Part shown: positions 27,501 through 40,600 of the stretch, piece after piece | Layout: each line of letters opens with the position of its first letter | Numbering within the stretch: position 1 is the stretch's first letter | NCBI RefSeq assembly: GCF_023343835.1 | Contig: NC_064433.1 | Coordinates: forward strand, 28,024,214 to 28,088,213 | Direction: 5' to 3' | Source: Lagopus muta | Taxonomy: Eukaryota; Chordata; Aves; Galliformes; Phasianidae | DNA length: 64,000 bases | The notes under the pieces: model-generated | The model's input: the letters and a program-made list of their open reading frames with translations, nothing else | Database searches by the model: none | Told to the model about the DNA's origin: nothing | Position numbers and translations under genes: made by a program

Positions 27501-29756
27501 CCCAGCCGTGTTTTTGGGAGCTAGACAATACAGCCATGTCTGCATGCCACATCTGCTTCATACAACAGACTGCCATCTCCAGCTTGGATCTGCACTTCAT
27601 GCTGCCAGTCTTCCTTCACTAACACAGAGACAGGAGCACTTTATTTGATCAGATAATCAGTAAGTGTCAGTGATCAAAGTGAAATTGGCAGGGCATTGGT
27701 AAGGCACCATCTTTAAAATTTGCCAGTATCTTTTCACTGAAAGATTAAAGATAAATATTAACATCCAAACTTCTGATTTCAGTATTCACCATTACAAACA
27801 CCAGAGCTGAAACTAGCTATGAAAAAAACAGAAATGATTCTGTTGAATAACAAAATTTTCAAAACATGCTGAGAAGACTGCAAAACATGTTGGATTTTCC
27901 TTTCATTCTCCTACTTTGTTGTTTCTGCGTTTGTTTTTTGCCTGTAATAAATACACACAGAACTGACAGATCACATTATCTTACATTCTTATCTACCTCT
28001 ATCACACACACACAAAAAAGGTAGTTTTTAGGAAAGAATGTAATACTTTCTACCAAACTCTGCCTTTTCTAAGTGGTAACAAAACCTGGGGAAAAAAAAA
28101 AAAAAAAAGAAACATAACAAGAAAAAACAACAAATAAGCAAAGCCACATATCCAGAAATGATGCTGCACTGCCAATATCAACAACATAGCTGTTCAGTTC
28201 ATGCATGAACTTGCAAACTGCATTTTCCTTCTCAGAAATTAATTACTGTGAGAAATCAGGGTCTAAGCATTGACAGGGAAGGCTTTCATCTGATCACTGG
28301 ATTTTTTCATTTGTGTGTGCTTCCACAATACCTCCAGGGCAGGTTCAAGTTGCTGATTCTCCTGTATGGATTAAACACCCTGCCCAGACAACAGGGATGT
28401 CTCAGAATCATCACTCTTAATGAAACACTTTAACGCCTATTGGAAATCAAAGTGACAGTGAATTAGGAAAGATACAGTCCAACTAAAGAATCAGAATACA
28501 GGGGATAATGAGGGCACAAGATACTCAGACTATAACAATCAAGAAAACCAAAGTCCAAATTTGCAGAGGGAAGACATCTGTTATATTTTTCAATGTCTGT
28601 TTCTTTAAGAAATGTCCTGTTAAAAACACTGAGCTAGAAAAATAAAAAGTTATTAGTATTTTTTTTTACATCATTTGAAATTTTTTGACAGAAAATTGTC
28701 AGCCAAGATTGAACTCCTCACTGAGAGTGTCTGTCAGGGTTGAGTGATAGCCATGGACGAATATATATACTTTCTAAGTCCTTCAATGTGTTTTTCTGCA
28801 AACCCAGTAGTACCAGGTCATAGGTAATTCGCTGAAGCCTTTCTTCTTACACTGACCTTTAACACTGCATATTTTACCACGTAATTCACTGTAATCAAAG
28901 GAACCAGAAGGACAAAAGAAAAAATTTTAATCCCTGGATGAAGTCAGAAGGGAGAACCTAACTGAGAGCTTGTTTGAAAGAAAGTTCTGGAACATGAGCG
29001 GTTTAATACAACAAATATCTTATTGGCAGTACAGATTATATCTTGGATCTTCATACTCCAAATAAGGACACTGTTTAAGTTAATAATTGCTCTAACTTGG
29101 AATATGTTTTTGGGGAGAATTAGTAACCGTTAATCAAAGAGAGGGATGGGGGAAAAAAACATAAAAACCAAAACAAAACATTGGCAGTTGGAAGAACCAT
29201 TTTACAGCCATCCCACTCCTGTCTAGCTCTGGCATATCTTCACCCAACTTTTTTCTCTTCCTTCTTGCTGGAGCCTTACCCTGGCCAGTTGGACTGGAGC
29301 ACTGGATTCTTCCATCAAGAGGAACTGCAGTATTTGGTTAGTACCCTTGTATGCTCCAACTACATGGGGAATGGAAATGATAGAATATTCAGTATCAGCA
29401 CACACAAACTTGTAGTGTAACTATTCAATCAGTATTTACTCAGAATTACTTTCAGTACAACCTAAAGGCTATTTGAAAAACACTCGTATCTTTTCCACTG
29501 AAATTTGAGATAGCTAGCATTTATAAAATGAATTATGAATAGCAATGACAAAACATTGATATAACATAGGCAAATGATGTGCAAGCATTGCCAAGAATCT
29601 CTGCAAATGCAGCTCTTTTTTCACCTGAAAGAGCTTTTCTAATATTCTTTCCATACTGCTCTAATTAAAATTTAGACACTGAAAGGGAAATAGCTTCCTG
29701 AATAAAAAATTGACACACTAGAAAGCAAATGGAGTTCTGAAAGAAAGAGATGCAGA
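21576..29756. other. Intergenic, nothing recognised apart from a microsatellite
   Basis: About 8.2 kb of AT-rich sequence. The longest frames (for example 24544-24867 and 24895-25287) have no motifs and no splice context. Poly-A and poly-T runs occur around 27352-27366 and 28090-28108. No transposon family was recognised. Confidence 0.5.
26068..26140 (+). repeat. Imperfect (GAT)n microsatellite
   Basis: The run of GAT units is interrupted by AAC, GAC and AAT variants, followed by ACAACAACAATAAC-type units. It is intergenic and may be polymorphic in length. Confidence 0.8.
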
Positions 29757-29762
29757 TTTATT
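29757..29762 (-). terminator. Candidate poly(A) signal for the vasotocin receptor gene
   Basis: TTTATT on the plus strand reads AATAAA on the minus strand, about 0.8 kb downstream of the receptor stop codon. It is the first canonical hexamer I noticed downstream, and no transcript evidence is available here. Confidence 0.3.
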
Positions 29763-30573
29763 TTTACCAAAAAGGTGAAATGATTGAATTTGAACCTGAA
29801 TAGGTCCTAGCCCACTGTCAGTAAATCACATACCAGAACAAATGAGTCTGAATACAACCTGCACAAAAATACACAGAATACCAAATAGAAGTGTACACCC
29901 ATGGCAGTCATTTCTATTTAAGGCATATATATGTGTGCATAAGTGTGGAGAGTTTCAGTCAACACAGAAGGCAGGGAAAATCACGTCCTGTATTGATGGC
30001 TATGTAATAGGAAGCCACGAACCTGGAATGTCACTGTACAGCATTTGAAACCAAAATAGCTGTTCACACTCACAAGGACACTGAGTTATTTTCCATAAGA
30101 GGACATAAAGCTGCTCGGCGTTTTATAAATGTATATAACAGGTACTACTTACAGATGGCAATTGATTTTTCTGACTTTCTGCTGCCTTCTCAAGATTTGC
30201 CAAACCATGCCCCACTCGCTTTAGAGTCACAACCAATTTAAAGTTCAGTTTAAGCACATATTTAAATCTAATTATGTCAGATTCTTTTGCAACTTTCTCT
30301 CAATTTGTTGGGCAGGTTGTAAAAAAAAGGTGCTTAGAGATCCAGAATCACAGTAGTAGTGTAAGACACAAAATATCCAGGTTGTCCTTCTGTATCTTTA
30401 TCAATCTATACAGCAATTCATTTTGATAACACACAGAAACTTCTGCATATGCTACAGAACCACAGAAAAACATATTTATAGCAACAAAAGACAATTTTCC
30501 AGCTTCAGTACAAAATATTGATAAGTCTCATGAACATAGCAAATGTAGCAGAATAACAAATAACATTCAATAT

Positions 30574-32742
30574 TTATGCACAAGTACTGTTTTCCTCAGG
30601 GTCTCTGTCTACAAGATGAATGCTTCCTGTGACCACCGACTCCTCTTGAGCTGATGTGTTCTCCAGCTGCTTATTTGTGCAATATGGAATGTGGCCACAA
30701 AAATACATGTAAATCCACGGGTTGGTGCAACTATTTAAATTGCCGAGAAGCATGATAATGGTGAATGCTGATCCTGGAAGGAAATAGTTAAAGGAGTAAC
30801 AGAGTAAATAAAGTATTCACAGAACCAAAGAACCACAGAATCATACATTCATATAAGGAAGTAACATTTTCACTGCCTGATGCTTTCTGATGTACCTATT
30901 CAAATCTTAAATTTGCAGTAACACTGGGAAATCCTCATACATTCAGTGCAGGAATTGTATAAGTTATGAAGCGTACTGTATGCTTTTCAGAGTTAAATAC
31001 TTCCATATAGCTCTTTGCTTGGTGTAGCTGCTTTAAATTTAACATCAACTGCAAACCTGCTATACAGGTAGAAACAAATAGAGATATAGATATTGATGTA
31101 AACACATATAGACTAATACTCAAATTCACACAGTTAGAAAGAATTCACAAAAATCAGGGGTTTTTTAATCTATGTACCTATTTTATATCTATGTATCTTT
31201 GAGTTTTCAATAGGTGAACTTAGTCATATACAGTGTCTGCCTTTTACAAAGAGGCAATAGTACAAGTCTGACAAGATTAATCCTGTTTCAGCACGGTGTT
31301 CTTTGATGTCTTTCCTACATTTGCTTTTCTTTTTTTGCTTTAAAAAGAGCTGTTTCACAACTTCTGATCGTTTCACAGTGTACCACAGATATTTCATCAA
31401 AATAATTTCAACATTAAAGTTAAAAATCAGATTTCTTATAGCACCATTGCTCCGTAGACTAACAAATGCTTTTTTCATTACTGTGAATAGTTAACTATTT
31501 ATTTTCACTTCAAGAGCCCCAAATGCTGCTGCTGTAATATCCAAAAGCCTCTAAAAGTCTGAATTGAAGCCCTGCCGCATTACTTTCACTGTGCTGTTTA
31601 CTAATCTTTGAATCATTCATCACTCAAAACACATACACAAAATACTTTCATAAGGTTTTCATCACATAGTATGTAAAGTTCTCTGTATGTAAATCAGCAT
31701 AGTAGCTAAATGATTCACAAATCATAATGCTATCGTAACTTTTACACAATAGCAAAGTCCACATATGAAGCAATGTAGCAATAGATTAGTTTGCCATGAA
31801 GTTATTATAAAGGACAGAGAATTTCTTACCTTCAGTAATGCCACTGGGGAACCACACAGACCACAGCTGTGCAATGAAGAATGGTGACCAACAGAGAACA
31901 TATGCAACAACTGTCACCACTGTCATTTTTACAGTCTTGATCATAGCCTTTGAAATACAGTTCACACTGCTGGCTCGGGATGGCAGGACTTGCTTCTGAT
32001 TCGTTACTTCATATTCATTCTGTTTTTTCACATGTATATTTCTTTTGATTATTTTGCAAATTTTAACTTGGCATGTGATAAGGATGGTTGAGGGAATGAA
32101 GAATATGACTACAAAAATCCAAGTCACATACGCCTTTAGACCCCACGGTTGAATAAATTCAGCCCAACATTCAAAGATACCTGGAGATATTTCAGTCTTA
32201 GAAAAGATAAATACCTGTGGTAGGCTAAGAATCAAGGATATAGACCAGCTGGTGCAAATGGGAATATTCCACAGAGCTCTCCTCTTTTGGAAAGTGACCA
32301 TAGGGTAGCAAACTGCTTGATATCTGTCCACTGTCATGACCACTATCATATAAGTAGAGGCAAACATGCCTAGCAATTGCAGATACTTGATAATTCTGCA
32401 CAAGAAATCTGGCCCTATGAAAACATCTGTAATATCCCATATGAGTTGAGGCAGCACTTGAAAAAAAGCTACCACTAAGTCAGCTATGCTGAGGTGCAGC
32501 ATGAATACATACATTCTAGAGAGCTTCTTTCTTCTTCTCCACAGCACCAGAATGAGAATAAAATTGCCCACAGACGCTGTCAGAAATATCACCCCCAGTA
32601 CAGCAATCTCTACTTGAGCTAATTGCTCATCTCTTTCCGGTCTTCCAACGGGATCTGACTTATTTGTCAAACTCAGAAATCTGTGAGAAGGACTTTCAGT
32701 CTGATGTGTGCTATCCTGCATAGGAAATGAAAAATTCTTCAT
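30574..32742 (-). CDS. VT1R: Vasotocin receptor, VT1/V2-type (two exons, complete)
   Basis: Class A GPCR for arginine vasotocin. Exon 1 is 32742-31830 (304 codons plus one base) and exon 2 is 30773-30574; the 1056-bp intron has GT (31829-31828) and AG (30775-30774). Joining gives ITE-G-SAFTII and 370 residues. Vasopressin/oxytocin receptor hallmarks are all present: N60 in TM1, [20 protein letters not shown] in TM2 (D88), GPDFLCR with C115, DRYQAVC at 139-145, [10 protein letters not shown] with C192 in loop 2, CWSP at 284-287 in TM6, and NPWIY at 322-326 in TM7. N3 and N27 are glycosylation sequons in the N-terminus. The phase-1 intron between TM6 and TM7 is the position conserved in this receptor family. 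Length and sequence fit avian VT1, which phylogenies group with V2-type receptors. Oxytocin receptor or V1a are less likely. The start codon is the first ATG downstream of the TATA box noted below. No disabling mutation is seen. Confidence 0.93.
30774..31829 (-). other. Vasotocin receptor intron
   Basis: This GT-AG intron separates TM6 from TM7. Reading through the donor adds only 14 codons before a stop at 31786-31788, so an unspliced transcript would encode a 318-residue protein lacking TM7. The acceptor is preceded by a weak pyrimidine tract (TTTCCTTCCAG). The intron holds no recognisable gene. Confidence 0.85.
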
Positions 32743-32935
32743 AGTGCACAGAAGCTACTCCCAGTAGCTGCTACTTGCGACTCAGGATGAAAGCTTTGAA
32801 GTGCCAGCCAGCAATAAACCAGCACGGGTTCAGGTTTCAGGATATCTTCAAACAAATCTCCTCCTGCTTGTGTGAACTAAAGCAGTGGACCTGTGTCTCA
32901 ATGAAATTCTGCCTCTTGCTGGAGTGCAAAAAGGC

Positions 32936-32943
32936 TTTATATA
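32936..32943 (-). promoter_or_regulatory. TATA box of the vasotocin receptor gene
   Basis: On the minus strand the sequence reads GCCTATATAAAGCC, a canonical TATATAAA box about 195 bases upstream of the start codon. It predicts transcription starting near 32905-32915 and a 5' leader of about 165-170 bases. There is no CpG island here, in contrast to the PNPLA8 promoter, which suits a tissue-restricted gene. Confidence 0.7.
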
Positions 32944-32949
32944 GGCTCT

Positions 32950-35737
32950 GAGTGGAGCCTTATGTAACTCCAGAGTCATCGAGTAGGCTGCCGGCACCGG
33001 AGCCAATAGCAGCACAAGCCACACAAGTGGGCGAAAGACATAAATACAGGGAGAACTTCACAGGCTCTACATAATTAAATTACTCACTTCAGTCAAAAGC
33101 TTAACTTGTAAATAGCTGTGGCCAAAATCATGCTTAAATGATATTACTCTCGGGAGCACGTTCAAATATTTTTTATTCATTGCAGAAATGTGTGCTTCAG
33201 CTTAATCAGAAGGAATGTTTGTACGTAGACGGAAAGTTAGGCCCCTGAGCTCAGATGCATCATAACTGCAGTCCCCTGGGTTCCTGGGGCAAGATCACAT
33301 CCTAAATGCAGCAGAGGCAAATAAATACATTTTTCCAAAGTGGTTTGTTTGGTTTGGTTTGGTTTGCTTGTTTATTTTTTTGAGTCACCTGATTCTGAAG
33401 GGGAAAAATAATGTTTTTACTTCCCTAAAAATAATGCTTTTCTTTCAAGAAGAACTTGCGCTTCAGATTTTTTTTTTTCCTAAGTAAAATAAAAAATGAC
33501 ACATGTAAAATAAATTACTTTAGTAGGACTACGAGTCTACTGAGAATTTAATAGGAAAAGAAGTGAAAATTCTGTGGAAAAATCAACTGAGTAAAGGTCA
33601 TTACAATAAAATACTTTTTAAGGGTGTCTATTCAACGACAGTGCTAAAGGCTGAGAGATCGTTTTTCACTGTCTAATCCTTTTTATTTTTGTGCAGTGAG
33701 GTGTATCACAACCATGAGTGTCATTGTTCTTTCAGTGTAACTTTTGCATATTGGTAGTGGCAGATAAGAATAACAATATTGATTTAATTTCATTTGTTCT
33801 CCCTCAGTCTGTCTTCTCAATCACAAAAAGATGGATTTAATAAAAATAATTAATTTAACATTAAAGATAACACATATTTGTATGCAAACTTTTCTAAAGA
33901 TAGAGTGCTCATATCCTTTTGGATAAGGTCAGAAGAGTGGTAATTTGAAGTTCTTCTGAAGAGGTAACTGATTAGGTCATAATTCTGTCCACGCTACGTG
34001 AATAGCACAGTATACATATACAGTATATTACATCTATCTTGATTTATCATTGTGATCAAGACTATATTATAAAAGCAGCTGCGGAGTCACATGAACAGAT
34101 TTACATTTCCTTGGCACAGAATGTTTTCATCAACAGACAGGGGTAGGGCAAAATGCATAAATAGGATGCTGAGAGACTCCAAAGGTTTATACACACAGTG
34201 CCATTTCTTTTCTCTCTCCATCTTTTTTCCCCTTCCATCTCACTATGGGACTGACATTAACACTCAAGCAAGGCTAAGCTTATGAAAGCAGACAAAAGAC
34301 AAGCAGAACAGCGTCCATAAATTTTGCCACTGACAGCAGCTATTAGTACCCTTAGACCAGATTTGTCTGAACACTACTGCAGCTGCCTGAGTCTCTCTAA
34401 CAGCTTCTGTCTATGATCATGTTGCAAAGACTATGAATCATAACCACTTAATCTACTATACCTGATAATTTTTTCCTAATTGGAAGGCTGTCTGTAACAA
34501 ACTCAGATTCCATTATTTTATTTATTTTCCACCCAGTCTATAATACATCCCAAGCAGTGGGATGCAGCACAGCAAGACTACAAGGGAGCAAATGATTTTA
34601 CCTTCATCCTTCGCTCAGTAACTTTCAGGAGAATAACTCAGTTGACCACAGACTGAGAATGTCAGGCAATTCTTCTGGTTGCAAGCACTCTGCTGCAGCG
34701 CAGACTGGGATCTTCAATTCTACCTTCAGGTGAAGACAAAATTTCAGGTGTGTGCTCCAGAATCATTTACCCTTACAACCTCACTGTATGAATTAACAAA
34801 AAACCAGGCATGTTCTTTGTTATTCAAGCAGGCTGAATAAACACCTACATGTAGGCAGTGTTAGAACTAAGTGGATTGAAACATAAACATGCTGAATAGA
34901 AAACAAAGACCGGGGTAGGTAAAGAAGATAAATTTACACTTCATGATCTGAAAGATGATCAAGGAATTATGTCTAAAAATACTAGAATATGAAACACAAG
35001 TTATTTGTGGGATAGTATTGGAAGACTAACCAGAATATACTACCACAATAATATTTGTACAATTTTCACAATGCAACATGTATGAATAGATGTATTTTGA
35101 GAAAACATGCTTTTTTCACCTACACCTAGGACAGCAAGAACCCTGGGAACACACAGAGCCTGGGCAGCACACATGCTGTAACAGGAGTCAGACCCAGCAT
35201 GTGGACATGGGCTGAAGGGCAAGCACACTGCAACGCATAACTTTTGTCATGTTTATAAAAAGGGAGGGGCCCTTCTTGTACAAATTGTCCTAGTGATGTA
35301 AGACTCCACTTCATTTTGCCTAAAATTAGTTCAATGTATGTTAATGGTTTCACAAGTTTATAGTTGCGCTCTTTCCAGTCTTTTCATCCACATGAGCTGA
35401 CATTTAGGATAATGCTATACTGAAATTGATTCCACTCTGGGAATATAACTGTCTGTAAAAAGAAAAACAGAATAACAGATGAAAATGTTTAAGCAGACTT
35501 AGCTGTTCTTTTAGTGTGATTGTTCTTCTTCCTCTTGCCCAGCTTTGTATCATTCCCAATTCTATCTGTCCAAGTTAAATTCTTTCCCTAAATTATTTAC
35601 TTTCAGTAGAGTGGGAATGTGCATTGTAATTAACTTCTGTTGAATTTCTCAGTGTGGGCTCTCATCTAATGTTTGCGAGGTAGCTGGTAGGGAGGGATTC
35701 AGCTCACAAATAAAGACACTTAAATTTAGGTGTTTGC
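32950..35737. other. Upstream flank of the receptor gene and intergenic DNA
   Basis: No gene is recognised. A short (GGTTT)n run lies at about 33342-33370, followed by T-rich sequence. Frames such as 34091-34285 and 35126-35353 carry no motif. Confidence 0.5.
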
Positions 35738-36570
35738 TTAGAATTTCAGAATCACATGGTCGTTCAGCCTGGAGGGCTTCTTTTCCAACCTCCTGCTCAA
35801 ACCAGAGTCAACACTGAATTCAGACCAGTTTACTTAGCAGTTGTTGGGTCACACCTTGAAAACCTCCAAAAACTGAGATCCCACAACACTCCTGGATAAT
35901 CTGTTCAAAATACTTACTAACTGTCGTAGTTAAAAAAGCTTTCCTTCTGTGCCACCAGAACCTCCCCTGCTTCTGACCCGTGTCTCTCATGTTTCTTCCA
36001 TCATCTCAGTGAAGAAGCTGGCTCCAGCCTCACACTGAGCCTCCCTACAGGTACTGGAAGGACAGCACTAGGCTTTCTGAAAGCCTTCTCTCTCCCATGC
36101 TGAACACATTGCACCAGGAGCCCTGCAGAAGACATTATATGCAAGGAGTTAGGGATCTTGACTAGGCCATCTCTACTCTGCTGGGCCTGACACTTAAATC
36201 CTTTGCTTTGTGTTATTATGCAGATGGCATTCTAGCCTGTGAGAAGATATATGATTGCTATACAAAAGAAGAGGCTCCATGACATGGGAGGAAGGAGGAA
36301 CCTCTTAATAGACAGGACGCACGCAGCATGCTAGGGCAAGATCTCTCCAGTGCTCTTCAAAAGTGGTGCTCCCAGAATCTGATTAGACCTGATTCACTCA
36401 GACCTGATTTGCTATAGATTTTTTTTATCTTCTCAGAACACCTAAATGGCCCTATGCCAAGCTCCCTTAAGCTCATCAATGTATTCCCATACAGGGACTC
36501 CAAAACTGGTGGCAGTGCTCCAGACACAGCGTAAAGAGTGCTGAGTAAAGGGGAACAACAATTTCCTGAC
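35738..36570 (-). mobile_element. Old CR1 LINE fragment, interrupted (antisense)
   Basis: The left part (35738 to about 36130) reads as inverted CR1 3' end: 'ggtcgttcagcctggagggc', 'caacctcctgctcaaaccag', then antisense ORF2 C-terminus. The right part (about 36440-36570) resumes CR1 sequence ('aaaactggtggcagtgctcc', 'gtgctgagtaaaggggaaca'). About 300 bases between them are not clearly CR1, either an insertion or strongly diverged sequence. Confidence 0.65.
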
Positions 36571-36711
36571 CTTTAGATTACTGAGTTATGTATCTCAATT
36601 CTCATAACATGCAAAATAAATAAATAAATAGAAATCAAGCCTTCAATTCAGTGCTTAAACATTGATTTTGAGTACTGTTTAAGTTGCCGTAGTGACATTG
36701 CCATTGATTTA

Positions 36712-37690
36712 TTTGGAACCACAGAATCATCTGAGTTGGAAGGGACTATTAGAGGTCATCTAGTCCGACTTTCCTGCAATAAACAGGGGCATGTACAGCT
36801 AGATCAGGTTGTTCAGACACTTGTCCAACCTTACCTTGAATGCCTCCAGGAATGGGACATCCATCACCTTACTACCCTTACTGTAACTTTTTTTTCCATA
36901 TATCCAGTCTAAATCTCCTGTATTAGTTTGAAACCATTTTCCCTTTTCCTATCACAACAGATCTCGCTAAAGAATCTGTTCCCTTCCTTCCTGTAGCTCC
37001 TCTTTAGATACCGAAAGGCCTCTATCAGGTCACCTCAGAGTCTTCTCCAGACTGAACAGCCCCAGCTCTTTCAGCCTGTCCTCATAGGGTAAGTGTTTCA
37101 TCTCTTGGATCATTTTTGTGGTCATCCTCTGGATGCACTCCAACAAGTCCATGTCTCTCCTGTACAGAGGACTCCACATCTGGGCACATTACTCCAGGTG
37201 AGAACCCACCAGCACAGAGCAGAGGGGCAGAATCACATCCCTTGCCCTGCTGGTCACACTTCTTTTGATTCAACTCAGGATACAACTCAGGATGGCATTC
37301 TGGGCTGAGAAAGCATATTGCTGGCTCATGTTCAGCTTATCATCTACCAGTACTCACAAATACTTTTCAGCTGGTCTGTTTAATATCCTTTCATCCCCCA
37401 GCTTGTTTCAATAGTGGGGCTGCCATGATTCAGGTGCAGGACTGGGCCTTGCATTTTGGTTTGTTGAACCTCATCAGGTTTTCCTAAGCCCACTGCTTGA
37501 ACCTGTCTGGGTGTCTCTGGATGGCATCCCATCTCGTGGGCATATTGACCACACCTCACAGCTTGGAGTCATCCGCAACCTTGCTGAGAGTGCACTTGAC
37601 CTCACTGTTAATGTCATGGATGAAGATATTAAGGAACATCAATCCCAGTAGAGATCTCTGACAGACACCATTCATCACTGATATCTACCC
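36712..37690 (-). mobile_element. CR1 LINE fragment (antisense)
   Basis: It starts with 'acagaatcatctgagttgga' and 'gggactattagaggtcatct', the inverted CR1 tail and 3' UTR. It continues through antisense ORF2 (a minus-strand frame at 37082-37285 overlaps it) to about 37690, where 'gagatctctgacagacacca' matches the reverse-transcriptase region. This is one of the longer copies in the intergenic part but has frameshifts. Confidence 0.85.
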
Positions 37691-40600
37691 AGCCACTGAC
37701 AGTAACAAACAAAGACTTCTAAAAATCATCAGTTGTTTCATCTCATGATATGCACAAGATATGACTTGTTATTAAATACAACCTGTAAAGACAATACATT
37801 TCCATTCTTTTATTTTGGAATGTGTAAGTAAATTCTAAAACCTTACTATTTACGCAAAGATCAAGTTGTAAACACTACTATCTGCTTTTGACTTATGAAA
37901 CCTGAGTCTGTCTCTTTACCTGTGAGATTTTGTAGATCTGAAGAGCTAGTAGATAATTGCTTCTGAATTCATCAAGTCATAAAAACCAATTAATTAAGAA
38001 AAGCAAATTTTTACATAGTTGGCTAAACCTCTAGAGGATTTTGAAGAAATCACAAATTATTTCCTTAGTGGTGATGTCATCCTATTTGTTTTAAAATCTT
38101 AATCTGTAGGACTGAAAAAGAGAAGTGTGCAGATTAAATCATCAAGAACATGGTATAAACATTGACTTCTTACTTGAAATGTTTTTGTATAAAACACTTT
38201 GTTAGTAATATGTTCTAGAGGAGACAAAAAAAACTAACACAGTGTATTGAAATTGCTGTCATGGTAGAGAATACATATCATGAGATGCATTAGGTAACAT
38301 AATTACATAGGAATAGTGAAAATGTAACTCATTTTTGGCGTAATATAATTGCCAGCAGATGGATTATTTCACTTAGTGAAAGTTACACAAGTCCTCTGTC
38401 AGGATTTAGGCTGTAATATGGATGCATTTACAGTAAGGCAGATTCATATTTTTCAGTATTAAAACACAGTTTATTTCCAGATACAGCATATAAACAACTT
38501 TGTTATAAGCCATTTTTACCAAACTAAAATTATGACCACCATTTTGCTGCTGTATTGGTACAACTTCCTAACAGTTCTGGTTTCTTAAAAAAAATCCCCC
38601 CACTAATTCAGTATTTATATTAATGAACATAGTTTTTCAGACAAGGAATAAAGACTTACTCTGAAACTATATAGTAAGGAAATTATTAGAGAGGATCTAT
38701 GGAAATAAAGCAGCATCAGATGCAACAATTAAACCCAAAGTGCCAACTAAAGACACAGAAAAAGCATATTGGAAATAGTATTGCAGGCAGCACATGTACA
38801 GTCATCCAATAAAGACAGCTACTAATGCTGTTGTCACAAAACAATAAGACCCAAAATGATGAATGGTGCCAATAACTCCATTCTTCAGAAGGAACTGAAC
38901 TTTGATTTGGACAAGAGAACTTTTAAGTAAGAAGCAGAACTCTTGGGAAACACAAAAGACTATTAGAAAGTACGTCTGAACAATTCAAATTCTCATCCAG
39001 ACCTTTAAACTACCTTAATTTTCAAATTAACTTTATAATAGACATTGGGTAAATTTCTGTCCTGCTAAACATGTAAATAATGGAAAGTGGAAATTAAACC
39101 CTTCAAAGTGGATCAAGCTCTTAGTGGTACGCACATGTGTGTTTTGTATGTATACGTGTGTGCATGCAAGTGCAGATGTATGTGTGTGCAAAAGCTGCTC
39201 TCCATAAACACAGCTTAGATGCTTTTCATCTTCTGTGAAATTATGTTCAGAGTAGTATGCTAACTGTGTATTTGAAGGGGGAGTTACTTTAGTAAGATTA
39301 AGAGCTACATAACAAATCCAGCTTAATATACTCAAAATGCTGGACTGCGATGTATCAAATTACTATAAATTGCTCTTAGGAAATATTTTGGACCAAGACT
39401 CTCATAAACTAAGTGCAGCAGGAATTAGCCCCAGGCATTAAAGCTGGAGAAAAACAATAGGTATTGGCCCCCTCTGGCTCGTAACTAGATTATTACAGGT
39501 ACTCATCACAGAACAGTAAAGCCATCTACGTAAATTACTACGTGATTCTTTTTAATCCCTAAGGATGTTACGTCCAAGAGCATAACTTTTTAACCTTTTC
39601 CAGTAAACTTCAAACTTTATTATTCACCAGCGCTGATCTCATCCTTTGTGCATGTTTCTGATTTCAGAGCTGTTACTGACAGCAGGGAGTGAGAGTCCCA
39701 CTTGGCCTGAGGACTAAGTTTGCTAGACTCACTTAATTGAATTATGGTGATAGAACTATTTTTCACAGACTATAGATCATTGTCTAAATGATACCTTATT
39801 CCCATTGCCACAGTAAAAAATTGTGCAACTTTAATAAACTGTGCTTAACTGCACAAAACAGAGCTTTTGCTGATATTTCTATAACTCTCATCAGGCTATT
39901 TTATATTGAGGCATAAATAGATCTTTATAATTTGGGTATGTAAGCTTCTTCCAAAACTTGTCTTTTTAATTTGCAGCATTCCAGGCAGTCCATTAAGATA
40001 GTGAATGACATACCAGTTCATCTGCCACCAGCACTGTGGAATATGGCTGACAGAAGGATACCCACAGGAGCCTCAGTGAGGCTCGGGACAGAGCTAACAT
40101 AAGCAGTGAAACAATGTGTAGCTTAGGAGAAGGAGTTCTGGCTTAGAGATTAAAAGGTTTTGAAGAATAATGACAAAGTGCTCCTTCAACAGATGTGAAG
40201 CTACAAATGGAGATTTTGAACATGGGGACAAATGCTAAGAGGGAACCTGGCACAATACCTCAAGACCCGGTGCAGGGGTCAGACTTACCTCAATGCTTAA
40301 AATAAAGACAAAATAAACAGCAATGAGTCAGTTCCTCAGACAACACTGAACAAGTAATAGCAAACAATAAGGACAGAGAATTAATTCCAGAATACCTAAA
40401 AGAACTGTGTGTTTTGACCTCTTCCATTCTTGCCAAGAATTTTGTCTGACACGTACACAATTATATCCTCAGCCAGATGCTGCAATAATGAAATTCACAT
40501 CTACCAGTTCTTGCATGCTGAAAGATAACAGAGCAACTATTATAGTAATCACAGAGGGCTGAAAAGGAATTGTAATATGACCTCTCGCATGAGTCTGAAT

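Noticed and set aside
30826-30850. Possible CR1 tail ('accacagaatcatacattca') inside the receptor intron
   Set aside because: Only about 20 bases resemble the inverted tail and nothing CR1-like follows.
30574-32742. Assignment as oxytocin receptor, V1a, V1b or neuropeptide S receptor
   Set aside because: The family motifs are shared, but overall length (370), the short C-tail and the position near PNPLA8 fit the avian VT1/V2-type receptor better. A tree would settle it.
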